Assembly: GCF_014205275.1 (NCBI RefSeq)
Contig: NZ_JACHND010000001.1
Span: 8,122,001-8,186,000 of the forward strand
DNA length: 64,000 nucleotides
DNA from: Sphaerisporangium siamense
GTDB taxonomy: Bacteria; Actinomycetota; Actinomycetes; Streptosporangiales; Streptosporangiaceae
Direction of reading: 5' to 3'
Shown here: piece by piece, positions 60,285 to 64,000 of the stretch
Layout of the letters: each line of letters starts with the position of its first letter
How positions within the stretch are numbered: position 1 is the stretch's first letter
Program-made: the position numbers and the translations under genes
The notes under the pieces: model-generated
What the model was told of the DNA's origin: nothing
The model's input: only the letters and a program-made list of their open reading frames with translations
Databases searched by the model: none

Positions 60285-61232
60285 TCACTCGTTCCGGGCG
60301 GGCACGGGGACGGCACGGGCGCGGCGGGCGGCGGCGCCCGCCAGCGCGGCGCAGACGAGGTCGCCCGCGGAGACCACCAGGCGGGAGCACAGGGCCGCGA
60401 CGATGGCCGTCCCGCCGTCCAGCACGGGGGCCAGCGCGGCGACCATGGCGACCTCGCGGACGCCCGCCCCGGCGGGGGCGATCACGACGGCGAAGCCTAG
60501 GCACCAGGCCAGCGCGAAGGCACCGGCCGACAGCGCGAACGCCCGTCCCCCGGTGACGCCGAGGCCCGCGACGATCAGCGCGAGGTGGACGCCGTAGGCG
60601 GCCCACCCGGCGAACGCCCACCCGGCCGAGGTGAGCAGGCCGCGGCGGGTCAGGGGGCGTTCGAGCGGGGGCCGCCGCAGCAGACGCAGGCCGAGGCCGA
60701 GCGCGGCGTTGACGACCTTGGGGTGGAGGCCGGCGACGAGCACCGGCAGCAGCAGGAGCAGCCAGGCGTAGCGGGTGACCGAGTCGCCGGCGAAGACGGG
60801 CAGGGTGACCAGGGCGACGAGCAGCCCGCTGGCCAGGTAGATCGGATATGTCAGGAAGAACGCGGCGGCGCTGCGCGGGCGCGGCACGCCGAGGTCCTTG
60901 CCCATCTCCATCTGCGCCAGCACCGGCCACAGCGAGCCGGGGATGTACTTGCCGAGCTGCCCGACGAAGAACACCTTGGCCGCGTCGGTGAACCGCAGCG
61001 GCGAGCCCAGGTCGGCGAGCAGCGCCCGCCACATGAGCATGCCCGCGGTGAGCGCCGCGAGCACCGCGACCAGCGAGCCGCCGAGCGCGGGCCACGACAG
61101 CCGCGCGAAGCCGTCGGCCACCCGGGACCACTGCCCGGAGATCGTCCACGCGCCGAACCCCAGCGCGACCAGCAGGAAGGCGACCCTGACGAGCTTCTTG
61201 GGCGTGATCACACGTGTCGCCGTGGGGCTCAT
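60285..61232 (-). CDS. Lysylphosphatidylglycerol-synthase-TM/flippase-like membrane protein
   Basis: This is a 315-residue polytopic membrane protein of the UPF0104/AglD type: about eight helices, conserved VGQLGKYIPGSLWPVLAQME and APAGAGVREVAMVAAL. Family members translocate or remodel lipid-linked sugars or lipids. ATG 61232 overlaps the methyltransferase stop (ATGA), so they are coupled. Its place among glycosyltransferases suggests transport of a lipid-linked glycan. Confidence 0.88.
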   Translation of the reverse strand: MSPTATRVITPKKLVRVAFLLVALGFGAWTISGQWSRVADGFARLSWPALGGSLVAVLAALTAGMLMWRALLADLGSPLRFTDAAKVFFVGQLGKYIPGSLWPVLAQMEMGKDLGVPRPRSAAAFFLTYPIYLASGLLVALVTLPVFAGDSVTRYAWLLLLLPVLVAGLHPKVVNAALGLGLRLLRRPPLERPLTRRGLLTSAGWAFAGWAAYGVHLALIVAGLGVTGGRAFALSAGAFALAWCLGFAVVIAPAGAGVREVAMVAALAPVLDGGTAIVAALCSRLVVSAGDLVCAALAGAAARRARAVPVPARNE

Positions 61233-62062
61233 GGCGTCGGGACGCGCTGGGGCGGCTGCGGCAGGGCCGGGCCGAGCGGCCTGCGCGGCGTCTTGGACGC
61301 CACCCACAGGTAGGTGGGGACGACGGGCAGCAGCGCGCGCAGGGCCGCGCGCGGCGCGCGGGCCAGGGTGGCCTGGGCGGCGCGGCCGGCGGGGCCGGGG
61401 AACAGCTCGGCGCCCGCGAAACGCTCCGGCGAGGCCAGCACGGGCAGCGAGTAGTCCCAGACGTGGAAGCCGGCCAGCATGCGGCGCAGCCCTCCGCGCG
61501 TGCGGAACCGCTCGTAGTAGTGGTCGGCCCGGCCGAAGGAGCGGACGTAGCGGTCGGCGAGCGCGGGGGGCAGGTAGGACAGGAAGGGCAGCTTGTAGTG
61601 CGGCTCGATCACCCCGAGCCGGTTGCCGAGCCCGAGGTACAGCACGCCGTCGTCGGCGAGCACCCGGCGCATCTCCTTGATCACGGCGTCGGGGTCGACC
61701 ACGTGCTCGTAGATGTGGTTGAAGACCAGGACGTCCATCGACCCGTCGGGAAACGGCAGCGCGGTGCCGTCGGCGCAGACGAAGGCCACCCGCTTGCCGA
61801 ACCGCTCGGCCGCCTTGCGCAGGCCGGGGACGTCGATGTCGATCCCGAAGGCGCGCTCGGCGCCCGCCGCGGCGAGCTCGTCGGCGATGAAACCGGCCGA
61901 GCAGCCGATGTCGGCGACGCGCCTGCCGTCGAGGACCGGGCCGTCGCCGGCGTCGCGCCCGAGGAAGTGCGCCAGCACGGCGATGATCTTGGCGGCCTTG
62001 CGCCGCCGCTTCGCCTCGTCCAGCATCGCGGCCTGAAACTCGGAGTACTCAAGCTGCGCCAC
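61229..62062 (-). CDS. Class I SAM-dependent methyltransferase
   Basis: This is a 277-residue enzyme. SAM-binding motif I is VADIGCSAGFIADELAAAG (about 43-61), with a second acidic site in FGIDIDVPGL. Motif DGSMDVLVFNHIYEHVVDPD is typical of methyltransferase_11. A C-terminal amphipathic segment follows. It may methylate a sugar or lipid-linked glycan. I start at GTG 62062 because TAGGGAACGC precedes it; the preceding open frame belongs to the upstream glycosyltransferase read in another frame. Confidence 0.88.
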   Translation of the reverse strand: MAQLEYSEFQAAMLDEAKRRRKAAKIIAVLAHFLGRDAGDGPVLDGRRVADIGCSAGFIADELAAAGAERAFGIDIDVPGLRKAAERFGKRVAFVCADGTALPFPDGSMDVLVFNHIYEHVVDPDAVIKEMRRVLADDGVLYLGLGNRLGVIEPHYKLPFLSYLPPALADRYVRSFGRADHYYERFRTRGGLRRMLAGFHVWDYSLPVLASPERFAGAELFPGPAGRAAQATLARAPRAALRALLPVVPTYLWVASKTPRRPLGPALPQPPQRVPTP

Positions 62063-62100
62063 GCGTTCCCTACCCACCCGGCCAAGGGTAGTGGGTGGGA

Positions 62101-63177
62101 TCAGGCGCCCGGGGCCAGCAGCGTGCGGACGTACGTCGCCCAGTAGGGGGCCGGGTCCACGGCCTTGACGTTCGCACGGAGGCGTTCCGGCTCGCCAGGG
62201 GCGTAGAAGCGGGTGACGGCCTCGGCCAGGGCGTCCACCGAGCCGGGGACCCCCACCAGGCCGTCCACGCCGTCGGCGACGTGCGCGGCCAGGGGCCCCA
62301 CGTCGGTGACGATGGCGGGAAGGCCGTGCTCGTGGGCGAGCCAGACGTTCTGGCTGGCGGTCGCCGAGCGGTAGGGCATCACGAGCGCGTCCGCCCCCGC
62401 GAACAGCGCAGGCACCTCGTCGGCGGGCACGTAGCCCGGCCGCAGCTCGACCCGGTCGCCGAGCCCCAGCTCCGCGATCAGCGCGCGCGTGCCGTCCAGG
62501 CCGCCCCAGAACTCGCCCGCGACGGTCAGCGACACGCCCGGCACCCGGGCGAGGGCGCGCAGCAGCAGGTCGAGGCCCTTGTACGGCCGGACGATGCCGA
62601 AGAACAGCAGCCGCCGCGTCACGCCGCCCGCGGCGTCCCCGGAGGCCCGGGACGGCAGGTGCGGCGGCAGGGCGGCGACGGCGACCGGCGCGGGGGCGAG
62701 CTCCCTTGCCAGCGCGGCCTGCTCCTCCGAGTGTGCGAGCACACGGTCCACCCGGCGCAGCAGCGTCCGGACCAGCGGCACGTCGTAGGGCTTGCGCTCG
62801 TGCGGCAGCACGTTGTGGCACAGGGCCACGACCGGGGCCGCGCGGCGCAGGCCGTACAGGATGCCCAGGTAGGCGGGCACCTGGACGGGGCTGAGCAGGG
62901 TGAGCACGACGAGCCCGGCGCCGCGCAGCCGCCGCCCGCAGCCGAGCCAGCCGGCCGGGTTGCGCCAGTCCAGCACCCGCCGGACGTGCGGGAACGGCTC
63001 GCCTTCCGGCGAGGAGATCGTCTGCTGCCCGGGGTACAGGAACGCGGGGTACTGCGCGCGCCAGGACTCGATCACGACGTCGTGCCCGGCGGCCGTGAGG
63101 CGGTGCGCCAGCTCGGTGGTGTGCTGCGCCCCGCCCCCCTTGTACGGGTACGTGGGCCCGGCGATCGCGATGCGCAT
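62101..63177 (-). CDS. GT4-family glycosyltransferase
   Basis: This is a 358-residue GT-B enzyme: RIAIAGPTYPYKGGGAQHTT, phosphate/donor site FFGIVRPYKGLDLLLRALAR and the later segment YRSATASQNVWLAHEHGLPA where the second Glu motif sits. ATG 63177 follows the GT2 stop (63184) by 6 bp, so the two are co-transcribed. It precedes the methyltransferase by 38 bp. The acceptor is unknown. Confidence 0.92.
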   Translation of the reverse strand: MRIAIAGPTYPYKGGGAQHTTELAHRLTAAGHDVVIESWRAQYPAFLYPGQQTISSPEGEPFPHVRRVLDWRNPAGWLGCGRRLRGAGLVVLTLLSPVQVPAYLGILYGLRRAAPVVALCHNVLPHERKPYDVPLVRTLLRRVDRVLAHSEEQAALARELAPAPVAVAALPPHLPSRASGDAAGGVTRRLLFFGIVRPYKGLDLLLRALARVPGVSLTVAGEFWGGLDGTRALIAELGLGDRVELRPGYVPADEVPALFAGADALVMPYRSATASQNVWLAHEHGLPAIVTDVGPLAAHVADGVDGLVGVPGSVDALAEAVTRFYAPGEPERLRANVKAVDPAPYWATYVRTLLAPGA

Positions 63178-63183
63178 ACGGGC

Positions 63184-64000
63184 CTACTCGCCCCGGGAGC
63201 GGACGATCAGGTCGGCCAGCAGGGCCAGCGACCCGATGATCAGGCCGGAGAGGAACACCATCACGGTGCTGGCCGGGAAGTAGAAGGGGTGACGGAACAT
63301 GTCCACGACGCCCTTGACCAGGCCGATCACCACCAGCCAGATCGCGGGCGGCATCAGCACCTTGAGCGGGTTGAAGTACATCACCATCCGCAGCACCTGG
63401 AGGATGTAGCGGTAGGCGTCGGAGATGAAGCTGAACTTGGACTTCCCCGCCCGCTTGCTGTACTCGATCGGCATGTACTGCACGTCGTGCTGGTTGGACA
63501 GGAAGGCCAGCGTGATCGTCGTGACGCAGGAGAACCCGGGGGGCAGCAGCCGCAGGTACGGCAGCGAGACCGACCTGCGGAACGCGCGCAGCCCGGAGTT
63601 CAGGTCGGGGATCTCCTGGCCCGCCAGCCGCTCGGCCACCTTGCGGATGAACCACTTGGCGGGCACCCGCAGGAACTTGTGCGACCCCTGCTCGCTGGTG
63701 CGCGCCCCGACGACCTGGTCGACGGTGGGGTCCTTCTCCAGGATCTGCACCAGCTCGGGGATGCGGTCGTTGGGGTAGGTCATGTCGGCGTCGGTCCACA
63801 CGACGATCTCGCCGCGCGCGTCCTGCGTGCCGATGCGCCGCACGGTGCCCGAGCCGCCGTTGCGGTGGAAGGCCACGATGCGCATGTTGGGGAATCGGGG
63901 CGCGGCCTCGCGGAGCCGGTCGAGCGTGCCGTCGGTGGAGTGGTCGTCCACGGCCATCAGCTCGTAGGTGTAGCCGCTGCCGTCCATGGCGCCGCAGATG
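63184..64000 (-). CDS. GT2 glycosyltransferase (DPM1/GtrB-like), truncated by window edge
   Basis: About 272 residues of the C-terminal side are visible. GT2 catalytic block AVDDHSTDGTLDRLREAA and VVWTDADMTYPND are followed by EIPDLNSGLRAFRRS and two C-terminal helices (about the last 90 residues). This layout matches polyprenyl-phosphate sugar transferases that load a lipid carrier. The reading frame continues past position 64000, so the start lies outside. It is the most upstream visible gene of the glycan operon. Confidence 0.88.
   Translation of the reverse strand, partial: ICGAMDGSGYTYELMAVDDHSTDGTLDRLREAAPRFPNMRIVAFHRNGGSGTVRRIGTQDARGEIVVWTDADMTYPNDRIPELVQILEKDPTVDQVVGARTSEQGSHKFLRVPAKWFIRKVAERLAGQEIPDLNSGLRAFRRSVSLPYLRLLPPGFSCVTTITLAFLSNQHDVQYMPIEYSKRAGKSKFSFISDAYRYILQVLRMVMYFNPLKVLMPPAIWLVVIGLVKGVVDMFRHPFYFPASTVMVFLSGLIIGSLALLADLIVRSRGE

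Overview
The window is high-GC DNA from an actinomycete. WhiB, MtrAB-LpqB, a DasR-like GntR regulator, a SpoIIM-like protein and a complete set of F420 genes point to a filamentous actinobacterium, most likely Streptosporangiales (inference). Gene order follows, with insertions, a block I recall from Mycobacterium tuberculosis (Rv3235 to Rv3262: Rv3235, secA1, hpf, comF, lpqB-mtrB-mtrA, sahH, SIS/pmm/DUF3499/metallopeptidase-like, whiB2, fbiA-fbiB) and the matching Streptomyces region. No rRNA, tRNA or CRISPR array was seen.

Layout. 1-2.4 kb: amino-sugar module (SIS protein cut by the left edge, DasR-like repressor, PTS EIIC permease) around a perfect palindromic operator. 2.4-15 kb: Rv3235-like protein, SecA, a small membrane protein, a YcaQ-type DNA glycosylase, a NarL-type response regulator, long HPF, ComF, LpqB, MtrB, MtrA. 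15.3-28 kb: a MoxR module (polytopic membrane protein, DUF4129, DUF4350, MoxR, DUF58, then SpoIIM and RDD), like Rv3690-Rv3695. It is split by a 4.8-kb insertion encoding an M4 metalloprotease with a P-domain, a Nudix hydrolase and a secreted beta-helix protein with a discoidin domain. 28-34 kb: a five-gene peptide/opine ABC importer. 34.3-37.5 kb: two tandem S-adenosylhomocysteine hydrolases of different subfamilies and a divergent MerR regulator. 37.6-42.7 kb: cation efflux, SIS isomerase, Trm112-like, phosphomannomutase, DUF3499 and a metallopeptidase-fold protein without its zinc motif. 42.8-51 kb: DUF5719, a giant GT2 membrane protein, WhiB and a repeat-rich membrane protein. 51.2-57.7 kb: fbiA-fbiB and fbiC, separated by a small degraded island bounded by 108-bp inverted repeats. 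57.8-64 kb: a small membrane protein, an HhH-GPD glycosylase and a glycan operon (two GT4, methyltransferase, flippase-like protein, GT2 cut by the right edge).

How it works together. Much of the window serves the cell envelope and its control: SecA export, MtrAB-LpqB signalling, the MoxR membrane module, mannose-phosphate supply, large surface-glycan proteins and secreted enzymes. fbiA, fbiB and fbiC cover most of F420 synthesis; fbiD is not here. Many pairs overlap by ATGA/GTGA/TGATG, indicating translational coupling. The best leads for something undescribed are the MoxR module with its secreted-enzyme insertion, the inverted-repeat island between the fbi genes, the paired SAH hydrolases, and several intergenic palindromes and repeats.
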